This document shows positions 10,685 through 22,075 of a stretch of 64,000 nt of DNA, piece after piece. The notes below the pieces were generated by a model. It worked only from the letters and a program-made list of their open reading frames with translations, ran no database searches and was not told where the DNA came from. Both the position numbers and the translations under genes were made by a program. The stretch spans positions 24,426,237 to 24,490,236 of the forward strand of contig OZ024757.1 in the NCBI GenBank assembly GCA_964016885.1, in the 5' to 3' direction. The DNA comes from Eledone cirrhosa (taxonomy: Eukaryota > Mollusca > Cephalopoda > Octopoda > Eledonidae). Positions within the stretch are counted from its first letter, which is position 1, and each line of letters begins with the position of its first letter.

Positions 10685-12770
10685 TTACATCTAATATAAT
10701 GTCTGTCCGTCCGTCTATCTTTACAACCCACAATTACATCTAATGTAAGGATATGTCTGTCTTTTAACGTCCCTTATATACAGAGTATTGTGGTAGCTCT
10801 CTCTCCATACGGTCTATAGTTATATCTAAAGATGGCCTGTCTTTTAACACCCCTCATATACAGTGTATTGTGGTAGACGTCCCTCTATACGGCAGCAGTT
10901 ACATCTAAGTTTGGGTCTGTCTCTCGCTCCGTACGGCCCACAGTTGCAGCTTATAAAAGGTTAGGCCTGTCTCTTAACATCCCAAGAACTGGGGTCATCT
11001 GTCAATGGCACACTTTACCCTTCCCCTGTGTCCACACCCTTAAACCTGTAATCCATCAATACGGCCCACAGTTGCAGTTATAAAAAGGTGAACCTGTCTT
11101 TTAACATCCCAAGAACTGGGTTCATGTGTCAAAGGCACACATTACCGTCCCCTCCCCTTTGACAACACCCTTAAACCTGGAATCCATCGAGGTATGTATT
11201 GGTCACATATTGTGATAACTGTCCCTCTATACGGCAGCTGCTACTTCTAAGGGTGTGTTTGTCTTTTAACGCCCCTGATATCCAGTATATTGTGGTAGCT
11301 GTCCCTCTAGACGGCCCACAGTTGTAGCTTATAAAAAGATGGACCTGTCTTTTAATGTCCCTGATATACAGTGGAAGCAACCCCTCTGTACATCCCACAA
11401 TTAAATCTAATATAAGGATGTGTCTGTCTTATAACGTCCATGCTGCCCACAGTTACATCTAATATAATGTTGGGTCTGAGACTCGGCTCAACTTGCCTTT
11501 AAATGAGTCAAACGATGATGATGATATATATATAGGCATAATTACGTCCTCGTGTGCCTCACATTCATTCCCCTTCGGTGGACATAGCCTTGGCCAGCAG
11601 GTGCTGATGTCACCCCGACGTGGTCTACGTTCATTGGGACTTTTGACCCTCAACCGTATCACCCTCTCGCTGGTGGGTCAGCAGTGGTGGCCAAATTACT
11701 ACCCATTATCGCCACCAAGCTTCCAGCTTATCCCCTCTCTCCTGCTCCAAAGCCAACGGGAGGCCTTCTTCTCTCGTCCTGTCATTCCACTGAGCCAAGA
11801 ATCCCTGCAGCCCACCTCGACTGGAAATAGCCATACCTGCGAACCTTTCTCGCTACACTCCAGCACAAGTTCTTGATATTTGCTCCTCCTGTCACGAACC
11901 TCTATAGAGAGTTGAGATTGATCCTGGGCAGGCGATGATCCTTCATCCTAGAGTCGTGCCCTGTCCAGCGTACTAGGGAGTTCAGCTTCGTGTTTAATCT
12001 TCCACACGTTAGTACAGTCTTCCAAATTCACTGCTCACCTTTGCCAGTCTCTTGCTGACTTCCCTGTCGATCTTGGCACCCGATGTGATGGTGCACCCCA
12101 GGTAGGTGAAATGACGGACTGTTTTCAGTTCAGTCTCGCCAACGGTGATATGGGGAGAGTGGTACCCTTCCTGAGGTGCAGGCTGGTGGAATACCTCCAT
12201 CTTACAGTCCAGAAGCTGGAAGTGATACGCAGGAAGAGTCTTTCTCGGTGATAAAAGAATGGAGTTGTATTTTAACGCCCCTGATATACCGTGTATTGTG
12301 GTAGCTGTCCCTTTTCCTATGGCTGCTGTTACATCTAATGTAAGGATGGGTCTGTCTTTTAACGTCCCTTATATACAGTATATTATGGTAGCTGTCCCTC
12401 TGTACAGCCCGCTGTTACATCTATGGGTGGGTCTCTTTTTAACATTCCTGATATACAGTATATTGTGCTAGCTGTCCCTTCATATGGCCCCTAATTACAT
12501 CTGATATAATGTTGGGTCTGTCTCTACCTCCATACGGCCCACAGCTGTAGCATATAAAAAGGTGGACCTTTCTTATAACGTCCCTGATATACAGTGGTAG
12601 CAGCCCCTCTGTACATCCCACAGTTACATCTATGGGTGGGCCTGTCCTTATATAGAGTATATTGTAATAGCTACCCCTCCATACGGGCTATAGTTATATC
12701 TAAAGATGGTTCTGTCATTTAACGTCCCTGATATACAGTATATTGTGGGAGCTGCCCACTGTTACAGCTA
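10685..12770. repeat. Composite duplication unit 1: diverged minisatellite units plus LINE relic D
   Basis: Diverged minisatellite-type units (10,685-11,465 and 12,250-12,770) surround a second copy of LINE relic D (minus, about 11,500-12,260, again with HITVGETELKTVRHFTYLGC at 12,009-12,200). The block 11,171-11,398 recurs unchanged in translation at 13,248-13,475, an offset of 2,077 bp. A second unit therefore lies directly downstream. Confidence 0.85.
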
Positions 12771-14540
12771 ATATAATGTCTGTCCGTCCGTCTATCTTTA
12801 CAACCCACAATTACATCTAATGTAAGGATATGTCTGTCTTTTAACGTCCCTTATATACAGAGTATTGTGGTAGCTCTCCCTCCATACGGTCTATAGTTAT
12901 ATCTAAAGATGGCCTGTCTTTTAACACCCCTCATATACAGTGTATTGTGGTAGACGTCCCTCTATACGGCAGCTGTTACATCTAAGTTTGGGTCTGTCTC
13001 TCGCTCCGTACGGCCCACAGTTGCAGCTTATAAAAGGTTAGGCCTGTCTCTTAACATCCCAAGAACTGGGGTCATCTGTCAATGGCACACTTTACCCTTC
13101 CCCTGTGTCCACACCCTTAAACCTGTAATCCATCAATACGGCCCACAGTTGCAGTTATAAAAAGGTGAACCTGTCTTTTAACATCCCAAGAACTGGGTTC
13201 ATGTGTCAATGGCACACATTACCGTCCCCTCCCCTTTGACAACACCCTTAAACCTGGAATCCATCGAGGTATGTATTGGTCACATATTGTGATAACTGTC
13301 CCTCTATACGGCAGCTGCTACTTCTAAGGGTGTGTTTGTCTTTTAACGCCCCTGATATCCAGTATATTGTGGTAGCTGTCCCTCTAGACGGCCCACAGTT
13401 GTAGCTTATAAAAAGATGGACCTGTCTTTTAATGTCCCTGATATACAGTGGAAGCAACCCCTCTGTACATCCCACAATTTCATCTAATATAAGGATGTGT
13501 CTGTCTTATAACGTCCATGCTGCCCACAGTTACATCTAATATAATGTTGGGTCTGAGACACGGTCACTCGGCCCAACTTGCCTCTAAATGAGACAAACGA
13601 TGATATATATAGGCATAATTACGTCTTCAAGAAGATGCCTCACATCCATTCCCCTTCGGTGGACATAGCCTTGGCCAGCAGGTGCTGATGTCACTCCGCC
13701 GTGTTCTACGTTCATTGGGACTTTTGACCCTCAACCGTATCACCCTCTCGCTGGTGGGTCAGCAGTGGTGGCCAAATTACTACCCATTATCGCCACCAAG
13801 CTTCCAGCTTATCCCCTCTCTCCTGCTCCAAAGCCAACAGGAGGCCTTTTCTGCGAACTGCAGCCTTCTTCTCTCGTCCTGCCATTCCACTGAGCCGAAA
13901 ATTTCATGCAGCCCACCTCGACTGCAAATAGCCATACCTGCGAACCTTTTTCTCGTTACACTCCAGCACAGCTTCTTGTAACTTGGTCCTCCTGTCACGA
14001 ACGCCTATAGGTAGTTGAGATTGATCCTGGGCAGGCGATGGCCCTTCATCCTAGAGACGTGCCCTGCCCAGCGTATTTAGGAGTTCAGCTTCGTCTTTAA
14101 TCTTCCACGCGTTAGTACAGTCTACCAAATTCACTGCTGTCCCTTCTAATATAAGGGTGTGTTTGTCTTTTAACGTCCCAGATATAGAGTATATTGCTGT
14201 AGCTGTCCCTCCATACATCAGCCGTTTCATCTAATATAAGGTCTGTTTGTCTCCGTCTTTTAATGTCCCTCATATACAGTATATTGTGGTAGCTGGCTCC
14301 TCTCTACATCACACAGTTACATCTATGGGTGGGCCTCTATTTTAACGTCCCTGTTATACAGTGTTAGCTGTTCCCCCACACGGCCCTCAGTTACATGTAA
14401 TATAACAATGGGTCTGTATTTTAATGTCCCTGATATACAGTATATTGTGGTAGCTGTCCCTCCATACGGCGGCTTATAAAAGGTTAGGCCTGTCTCTTAA
14501 CATCCCAAGAACTGGGGACATCTGTCAATGGCACACTTCA
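12771..14540. repeat. Composite duplication unit 2
   Basis: 12,771-13,555 repeats 10,690-11,470 at about 2,077-bp offset. 13,555-14,130 is a third copy of LINE relic D, with a divergent 3' half (different sequence at 13,840-13,990). 14,130-14,540 returns to diverged minisatellite units such as GTCCCTGATATACAGTATAT around 14,430. The block with GGCACACTTTACCC (about 13,085) recurs at 11,005 and 14,529. Confidence 0.85.
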
Positions 14541-15540
14541 CCCCTCCTCTGTGGCCACACCCTTAAACCCGGAGTCCATCAAGGTACGTATTAAGTCACA
14601 TTTGTATCTATATTTTTAATTATTCGTTGTTAAAATATATGTAAACGGAATAAATGGAAGTAATTCAGGTGTGAATATATTTTTTATTAGAAAATTGTTA
14701 ATGTGTTGCTGTGTTGTTACGGGGTGTAGTTATGGTTTAAAATCGAAAACCGATGTTTATTGTCTTATGGATCGTTGGGTGACTGTACAGACAGTACATA
14801 TGTCAGTTCCTGCCTCCTTTGGTGACTGTACAGGTAGTACATATTTCAGTGGAAAGTGTGTGTATCACACCTCATTCTCCTTCCAGGACTGAGAACACCC
14901 AAGTTAAATTTCCTCCCCCTCTCGAAGGCTCAATGTCCTCTCTGGCTTGTAAGATCTTCTCTGTGGCTAACGCTCGCTTAGGGGGCAAAGGCATGTAGTG
15001 TATGTACAGGTCGCCAAAAAAGCGGTTAAAAGAGTCTAACCTGTATAATCTTCTATGGTTATCGCTCGAATGTAAACAAAGCTGGCTACCCTCTCACGTC
15101 TAACTTGCGTCTCTATCGCAACATCTTGTAGACATCAAAGGGTCCTGAATTGTAGAAAGGGTCACCATCGAACTTCGATAAACCCCCATAATTAAACTCC
15201 CTAAACAATCCGTTGGCAGACATCGAAAACCCCGTCTTCGCAGCACCACCAATGCATTAATAATTGTCTTATGAAAAAAATATTTGAATCCAGAATTACT
15301 TCCCTTTGTTCCGTTTGCATATATTAATTTTTTTTTGATCAAAATTTTTCCAAAGTAGGCATAAGTACCACTATTTAACTCAGTAGAATTGCGGCCTTCG
15401 CGGTGGCGTGCGAACTGCGTCTCGTTCTACCAGTCCCCCTGTCTGGCGTTCGATTCGTAGTGGCGTACGATTGCATAGGCCTGGGACTATTCGGGGCCGG
15501 CACATAGATGCAAGGCCCGTCCCTGACCACCGTGAAGAAT
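14541..15540. other. Sequence without recognised features
   Basis: AT-rich to 14,700, then mixed composition. 14,761-14,860 contains a partial internal repeat (GTGACTGTACAG at 14,779 and 14,821, each followed by a CAGTACATAT-like sequence). 15,376-15,540 is distinctly GC-rich with several CpGs and no open frame that I recognise. I see no gene, SINE head or structured RNA that I could support. Confidence 0.4.
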
Positions 15541-15845
15541 TCTTTTTCAAAATTTCAATAATATGCAAATGAGTTTGAAGTTCATTTACATATTAGAAGA
15601 ATTATATTTAAAAGAATCTTAATATATATATAGAGAATCTTAATTACACTCTTGAAGCTTCATTTACATATCTAATTTGCTCATTTGCATATTATAAGAA
15701 ATTTCCTAGAAATATACTAGTGAGAATCTTAATTACATTTTTGAAGGCTCATTTGCATATTAGAAGAAATTTTTTAGAAATATATTGGTGAGAATCTTAA
15801 TTACATTTTTGAAGGCTCATTTGCATATTAGAAGACATTTTAAGA
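15541..15845. repeat. Degenerate tandem repeat, about 68 bp, with octamer motifs
   Basis: Related units around 15,560, 15,660, 15,725 and 15,790 share GAATCTTAATTACATTTTTG, AAGGCTCATTTGCATATTAG and AAATTTTTTAGAAATATA. Each carries ATTTGCAT or its complement ATGCAAAT, the POU-factor octamer. Binding is inference only. Confidence 0.75.
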
Positions 15846-16760
15846 AGAACCTTGGAGGTTAATTACATTCTTGGAAGACAGTTGAATTTGAACCTTCTTA
15901 ACTTAGTTTCTATATAAAGAGACTGTTTAGATTCTTAAAACCCACAATTTCACTTACATTCTTGGAAGACAGTTGGATTCGAACCTTTAAACTTAGCTTC
16001 TATATAAAGAGACTTTAGATTCTTAAAACCCACAATTTCACTTACATTCTTGGAAGACAGTTGGATTCGAACCTTCTTAACTTAGATTCTTAAAACCCAC
16101 AATTTCACTTACATTCTTGGAAGACAGTTGGATTCGAACCTTCTTAACTTAGATCCCACAATTTCACTTACATTCTTGGAAGACAGTTGGATTCGAACCT
16201 TCTTAACTTAGATTCTTAGAACCCACAATTTCACTTACATTCTTGGAAGACAGTTGGATTCGAACCTTCTTAAAACCCACAATTTCACTTACATTCTTGA
16301 AAGACAGTTGGATTCGAACCTTCTTAACTTAGATTCTTAGAACCCACAATTTCACTTACATTCTTGGAAGATAGTTGGATTCGAACCTTAGAATCTTCTT
16401 ACTACATTTTGACTCTTAGATTCTAACCCTTGATACTTCTTACTTAGATTCGAACCTGAGATACTTTCTTTACATTTTTGATACTTAGAACCCTTGATGT
16501 AACTACGTTTTTAGAGGACTGTTGGATTCGAACCCTCAATGATACTTTCTACATTGTTGACAATCTTTATTGATACTTACTTTCATTCCCTTGATGGTAC
16601 TTACTATTTTGGACGACTGTTAGATTCGAACCCTTCATGGTTCTTTCTTTAAATTTCTTTTCTATTTTCTTAGATTCGAACCATTGAAGACACCGTCTAC
16701 ATCGTTTATTGGACAACCATTTTTGGAGCGACTGTTGGATTCGAAACCTTGATGAGGCTG
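15846..16760. repeat. Degenerate tandem repeat with Pol III B-box sequences
   Basis: Units of about 50-85 bp share CCCACAATTTCACTTACATT, CTTGGAAGACAGTTGGATTC and GAACCTTCTTAACTTAGATT. The minus strand reads GGTTCGAATCC, a perfect match to the tRNA-gene B box. Exact copies start at 15,975, 16,063, 16,130, 16,189, 16,256, 16,310, 16,377 and 16,523; weaker ones follow to 16,740. No A box or cloverleaf accompanies them, so these are not tRNA genes. Confidence 0.8.
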
Positions 16761-17740
16761 TTTAAAATATGTTTTACCTTCGTACCAGGAATAAATAAAC
16801 AACACAATAAAGTATATGATACAATTGTTTTATTACAAACTTATTTCATTCTTCAGAACACTTGTGTGGCTGGACATCTGTAAAGAAGAATTAAACAATA
16901 TTTCGCGTGTATTTAAATACATTTTTTGTCAATAAAAACACATTGAATTCTATTTTACGAAGTTATTTATTATTATTGATGTTCAAAATTAATTGAAAAA
17001 ACAATAAAATATATGTAACATACATATATCAGTTTTAACGCGATATTAACTCCGGCGCAAGGCAAGAAGATAACGTTCCCCCATCGAGAGACAGGAAGAT
17101 GGTGAACAGCTAGACTTATTGTGTGCACTTCGTAAAGATTGCAAGGAAGAGCAACAAACCTTGATTCGACAGCAGACAGGAATGAACTTAATCGAAACCA
17201 TCAAGAAAGGCAAACATAGATGGGCTGGTCACGTCTCCTCAGAGTGGACACCAAGGTACCGGAGAAGAACCAGTATGTGTTAGCAACAACTATTAGTGAT
17301 AGAGTGGACACCAGGGTACTTATGATCGTAAGTCCAAGTCACCACTAATGGAAGAATTAATTACTGAAGTTTCACATGGAGTGTGACATGACTGACTTAA
17401 TTACAGGTACAGACACACATTGTTAAGATGAAAACAAAACTTGTGTATAGAATTAAATACGGGAGATAAGATTTCCCCCATCGACAAAGTCAAATGGGAG
17501 AAAGAGGGTTTAAAACATAGATGGTGAACAGCTGGACTTATTGTGTGTACCTCGGAAAGATTGCAAGAGGTGGGCAGTTTTTGGAATAGACCCGCAAGTC
17601 TACAATCGAAACTACCGTGTTCGATTGCTGCTAGTGAGTTAGATCTGGAGAGGAAGACAACCACACAGTGATAGGGAGAAATAGTCGACAGAAGGATTTG
17701 ATAAAGACAAAGGAACTACCACAGGAAGAAGTAGGAACAA
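16761..17740. other. AT-rich sequence with a LINE C-terminal scrap
   Basis: 16,761-17,040 is AT-rich with several AATAAA-like strings. 17,090-17,260 resembles the C-terminal end of an RTE-type LINE on the plus strand (KHRWAGHV around 17,212-17,235). Parts of 17,090-17,150 recur near 17,470-17,570 (ATCGA, AGATGGTGAACAGCT, GACTTATTGTGTG), a degenerate duplication. 17,280-17,340 resembles part of the SINE at 1,320. No gene is supported. Confidence 0.4.
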
Positions 17741-17879
17741 TTTTTAAACTATACTAGATACATATTTATTAAGAAAAAATATAAATTTAATATACTGTAT
17801 ATCCGCAATGTATTGAAACAGGTGAGTGTATTTAATTAAGAATACGTTCACAAGAGAACAACTAGGTAGGTGTAAATAG

Positions 17880-18210
17880 TAGATCATACGAAGGATACTA
17901 AGAGGGAAAGATTTACAAAAATATCTCAACATAATATAAAAATCTACGTTACCTTTCAGAAAACTGCTATTGTCCATTGCTAAACAATTTAGCAAGAGTT
18001 TCTGTAAAGCTTGTAACATTCTACAAACTGACGTTACCTTTCAGAAAACTGCTATTGTCCATTGCTAAACAATTTAGCAAGAGTTTCGGTAAAGCTTGTA
18101 ACATTCTACAAACTGACAGCCATTTTTTTTTCTGGTTTTGGATGGAGTTGAATACGCAAGCGCGATATTCACAAACCCAGTGCGCATGTTCCAAGTATCC
18201 TTGGATGAGG
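17880..18210 (-). other. Second copy of the promoter/first-exon-like segment, with 85-bp tandem duplication
   Basis: This is the minus-strand counterpart of 1-264. The upstream part has TGCGCAC and CGCGCTTGCG; then comes ATGGCTGTCAGTTTGTAG at about 18,125, then an open stretch followed by GTAACG. The exon-like part is tandemly duplicated with an 85-bp period (17,946-18,030 and 18,031-18,115), differing at a single visible base. No function is recognised. Confidence 0.4.
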
Positions 18211-19384
18211 AGGTGAGGTTGTAGGTGAAAGTAGAACCAAGAATTTTGGGAACATACAGAGGAAGGAATTGATCGAAAAACCGAATTGAATTTACAACTG
18301 TTTTAGTTTTTACGGCCAGTATAATTCAGCTGAACATGAGTACCAGGAATAGGTGGGGGTTAACCCTGTGATGGACTGGCGGCCTGTCCAGGTGGGAGTC
18401 TTGTCCTCTCATTCGCTTTACGGGATAAGCGACAGGCCAGAGAACCTCCACATACTTTGGGGATTTAAGTCAACAAGACAATCGCCGACTAATTAACAAT
18501 ATTAAATGGTGATTACGGTTTCAGAAAATATTTAGCACTGTTGAAGAATTGAATCAACAATTTACAGTCTTTGATCTCAATCTTGAAATAAACATTGAAA
18601 TCCACCGAAAGGTTTGCTAAAGACAGAGCTGCTACAGGGAAAACTAGGAAGAGTTTTAAAACAAAATACACTAAATATATTTCCTGTGAATAAAAAAGAA
18701 ACATGTCGCATTTTATTGTTTATTTTCAACATTAATTTTGTGAATAAAAAACAAACACATAGGTTTTTCATTTTTTATTAAAATAACAATAGTGCTTAAA
18801 TAAATATATTCTACATGCGCCCACCATAGATGAAAATTAAGGGCCAGTCTGTCTTGTGGTTCTGGAGCTAGGGAGGGTGGCATACTGAAACAGCCACGTG
18901 GTTCACACTTGTGGGTAGCTAACTCGCCTCGGATAGCCGTACAAAATCTCAATCACAAACGGTGGTCAATACTTTGTCATAACGAGCAGCAAAGCCTGGG
19001 CTGGTCACTGAACACACAATGTTGTCACTTGAGAAAATGTCACAACGTATGACATCTTAACCGAAAGGCCTACCCTTACGGGGCGGGAAGGTTGTCATGC
19101 CGTTAATCGATATCGATCTGTTAACAGCTATGATTACGAGAATGACAGATATACAGGTGAGAAAGTACGTTTCTCTGTCACAGTCCTCACCCCACAGGCT
19201 GGAGGGAGAGGGTTGGTAGAAATATCTCTGAGTAACTGGGTGGAACAGGACCAAAGTAGTAAAGACTATAGCAGAGGAAGTGGAGAGGAGTTCCAGCTGG
19301 ATCTGGTAGAGGAAGAACAACAAAGGTGATCTACATCCAGATTAAGTGACCCACACACAACAGGTTAACGGAGCTACGGCCCAT

Positions 19385-19545
19385 TACAGTCTGAAATCAA
19401 ATCTCGCCGAGGTTAGCTTTACCTTTCATCCTTATGTGGTCGATAAATAAAGTACCAGTAATGTACTGAGGTTGATTTAATCGACTTCCCCCACACCCCA
19501 AATTATTAGCCTTGTGCCTAAAGTAGAAATCATTAAATTATTCAA
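19385..19545 (+). mobile_element. tRNA-derived SINE, 5'-truncated
   Basis: It contains AAATCTCGCCGAGGTTAGC, TTTACCTTTCATCCTTATG, GGTCGATAAATAAAGTACC, then ATTAGCCTTGTGCCTAAAG and TAGAAATCATT. The same insertion in copy 2 of the segment (23,054-23,260) is full length, so this copy lost about 55 bp of its tRNA-like head. Confidence 0.75.
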
Positions 19546-19649
19546 TATTTTCATTATTTTCCAATATTGAGGCACATGGGCTGTGTATTCCATTAGAAAT
19601 ACGGTACCCCGAGGGGTGGTGTCTGAGAAAAAAAAAAGGCTGTTCAAAT

Positions 19650-19905
19650 GGTTGATGATATCTAAAGTCTGTCCCAAGCTGGGAGGATCATGACGCCGGT
19701 CCTTACCCCGGTTTCCATGGTATGAAACATCTAAGAATATAAGACTACCCCCTGGACAGGGAGCTAGTCGGTCGCAGGGTTAAACCTCCAGCTACAGCTG
19801 AGTATACTGGAGCATCGAAAAATAAAATGTTTTCTCAAGAACACAACCCAGTCCAGGAATTGAACCCACCTACCTCTAATGACGATATTATGAAGGGAAC
19901 TAAAA
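19650..19905 (-). mobile_element. Central-domain SINE, minus strand
   Basis: On the minus strand: GGTTCAATTCCTGGACTGGG (B-box-like), TTGTGTTCTTGAGAAAACAT, then TTAACCCTGCGACCGACTAG and CCCTGTCCAGGGGGTAGTC. A parallel copy lies at 23,390-23,625 in the duplicated segment. Confidence 0.6.
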
Positions 19906-19959
19906 ACAAACTGATTACTCAGAATACATCAACATAAACTAAGATTCCACGTTATAATG

Positions 19960-20170
19960 GCCTGACCCACCTGGTTATTTAAGACTAGTTTATATATATA
20001 TATATATATATAGATGTTATTGTATGTGGAGGCGTAATGTTGGTGAGTAACCAGATTGCCGACCCTTTTGTTAAAACACCTGATAAACCCCATATGTGAC
20101 GCACTCCCGGAAAACGAACATACCGAGGGTTAAAGTGCTTTAAAAACTGAAATCAATTTACAACACTTTT
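19960..20170. other. TA microsatellite and unassigned sequence
   Basis: A TA repeat sits at 19,989-20,012. The rest (CGACCCTTTTGTTAAAACAC and neighbours) is not assigned. Confidence 0.4.
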
Positions 20171-20615
20171 AGATATTTACCAACACCAATTTATATATAT
20201 ACACATATCTATACACACACGCACACATCTATACATATATATATACACACGCACACATCTATACATATATATATACACACGCACACATCTATACATATAT
20301 ATACACACATCTATACATATATATATACACACGCACACATCTATACATATATATATACACACGCACACATCTATACATATATATACACACATCTATACAT
20401 ATATATATACACATGCACATATCTATACATATACACACGCACACATCTATACATATATATATACACACGCACACATCTATACATATATATATATATACAC
20501 ACGCACACATTTATACATATATATATATACACACGCACACATCTATACATATATTTATATACACACGCACATATCTATACAGATATGTATATCTATTTAC
20601 ATATATAATATAGAT
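20171..20615. repeat. Minisatellite ATACACACGCACACATCTAT-type
   Basis: Units of about 26-30 bp alternate ACACACGCACACATCTAT with a CATATATATATAC run. They are open in several frames on both strands, with cysteine/tyrosine/isoleucine-rich or histidine/threonine-rich translations. These are not genes. Confidence 0.95.
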
Positions 20616-20654
20616 ATCCATAAAACAACTCTTGGACCCGCTGGAAGATGTGTT

Positions 20655-20825
20655 TGACAAGTCTGCTTCCACGACCCTCTCGGGAGACACGGGCATTGTG
20701 TGCAGAGGACCTGCACAGATTGGAAAGGAACGAAGCATGCATGCTCCGTTGCATGTGTAATAGTAATATACGTGAACGGCAAAACATAAACGAACTAAGT
20801 GAGAAATTGGGAATAAGAGGGATCT
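20655..20825 (+). pseudogene. RTE-like LINE subfamily A fragment
   Basis: The fragment encodes ALCAEDLHRLERNEACMLR, then CNSNIRERQNINELSEKLG. It matches 25,200-25,330 (minus) and 29,460-29,590 (plus). It ends abruptly at about 20,825 into unrelated sequence. It is a short internal piece flanked by microsatellite on the left. Confidence 0.85.
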
Positions 20826-20829
20826 GGAA

Positions 20830-21420
20830 TATCTATGAACAAACAAAACAGCTTCGTTCGTCTGACATGAGACAGAGAAATGAATTTCTGAGAAAATTAT
20901 TCCACCTGGGACCACAAAAACACACCATAATACATGTTATTAAAGACCACCATATGAAAACAAGGGTAAAGCTAAATTACACCAACTAACATTTGTATTG
21001 AATAAGTTTGTAGTATCTGGGGCTGACAACGAACCTCTATCGTTGTTGGGGGGTTGGTTTTACTAAAATATTACACAATGGCTTTCGGGGGAGTCGGGCT
21101 CCCATTTGTAAAGTTAGTTGTAATGTCTACATTTTTATTAGTTATATATTAAATAACCTTACAAATGGGAGTGAAAATATAAACACATGATGTATATAAA
21201 TAAATTTACAGTAGAATAACATAACGAATATGCTTTAAATATATACATAAATAACATTACAAATTGCTCGCGATTCTGTCAGAAAGATATATTCTTTTAA
21301 TGTTGCAATATTAAAGAAAATAAAGGAAGGGGTGAACAACGTAACCAAGAGTACTGGGCAACCTCTCTAATGAGTTTTGAGGCAAGCCAGCACACTGGCA
21401 GTATTGCCTCGGGTGACGGC
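20830..21420. other. Unassigned AT-rich sequence
   Basis: Nothing is recognised apart from two nearby stretches mentioning CTCCCATTTGTAAAGTTA and ACAAATGGGAG (21,099 and 21,160), an imperfect inverted pair. There is no coding evidence. Confidence 0.3.
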
Positions 21421-21425
21421 CAGGC

Positions 21426-22075
21426 TGAGGTGCTGGAACATCCAAGCGCCCTCGCTATTAGGGGAGCCGTCAGTGAAGAGAGGAAACTCGCAGTCAGCAG
21501 GCCGACTCCCCCAAAACGTCTCGAAAGCTACAAAACGGGGAATAAAATTTTAATATAACACAATACTAATAAATGTACATATTACAGTACCTTAGTTTCA
21601 TTGTTACCTGCAGCAATGTCGTCAATTTTATTTTTTTTTGGCTTGCCATTAAAAATATTTAGAAGGGAACGATAATATTTTCTGGGGGGGTGTCTTGTGA
21701 CGTTGGGAATTTTTACTTTCCCTTATTTCTATAATTAATTCCTCTCTCTCTCTTCATTAGTAAATAATTGTTTCATTAGCAAATAATATTAGATAATAGA
21801 CATTGTTGATATAGAAAATAAGGTTTTATGTTCCGTCAAACTCAAATTTACCGGTCTTCTTCACAACACGTGCTATCTTGCAAAGTTAACCACACATTCT
21901 CAGTCACGTTTTCGTATTTCCGCAGTGAACATTTTTAATTAGTTCAATTAATATGGAATAAAGTTTATTAAACAAATTTCTATTCAATTATGTAATTAAA
22001 TTACTTAATAAAATTAAGTAACGAAATTGAGGAAGCAGCCAATCCTAGACAGTGGTGGCCATAACTGGACCCCGA
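21426..22075 (+). repeat. Segment T, copy 1
   Basis: It matches 23,671-24,318: shared ATCCAAGCGCCCTCGCTATT, AGGGGAGCCGTCAGTGAAGA, AACGTCTCGAAAGCTAC, AGAAGGGAACGATAATATT and GAGGAAGCAGCCAATCCTAG. With segment S it forms a tandemly duplicated S-T unit. S2 therefore sits between two direct copies of T, which could be mistaken for long terminal repeats. Confidence 0.85.

Larger units (their letters stand above)
18494..19948 (+). repeat. Segment S, copy 1
   Basis: It begins TTAACAATATTAAATGGTG and ends CATAAACTAAGATTCC. It matches 22,081-23,669 over its whole length, with differences. It contains a 5'-truncated SINE (19,385-19,545) and a minus-strand central-domain SINE (19,650-19,905). It lacks the SINE head that copy 2 keeps at 23,054-23,105. 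Confidence 0.85.

Noticed and set aside
15975..16533. Possible tRNA gene cluster
   Set aside because: Only B-box sequences recur; there is no A box, acceptor stem or anticodon arm at the right distance.
20177..20613. Cys-Ile-Tyr-rich open frames on both strands
   Set aside because: Minisatellite translation, same reasoning.
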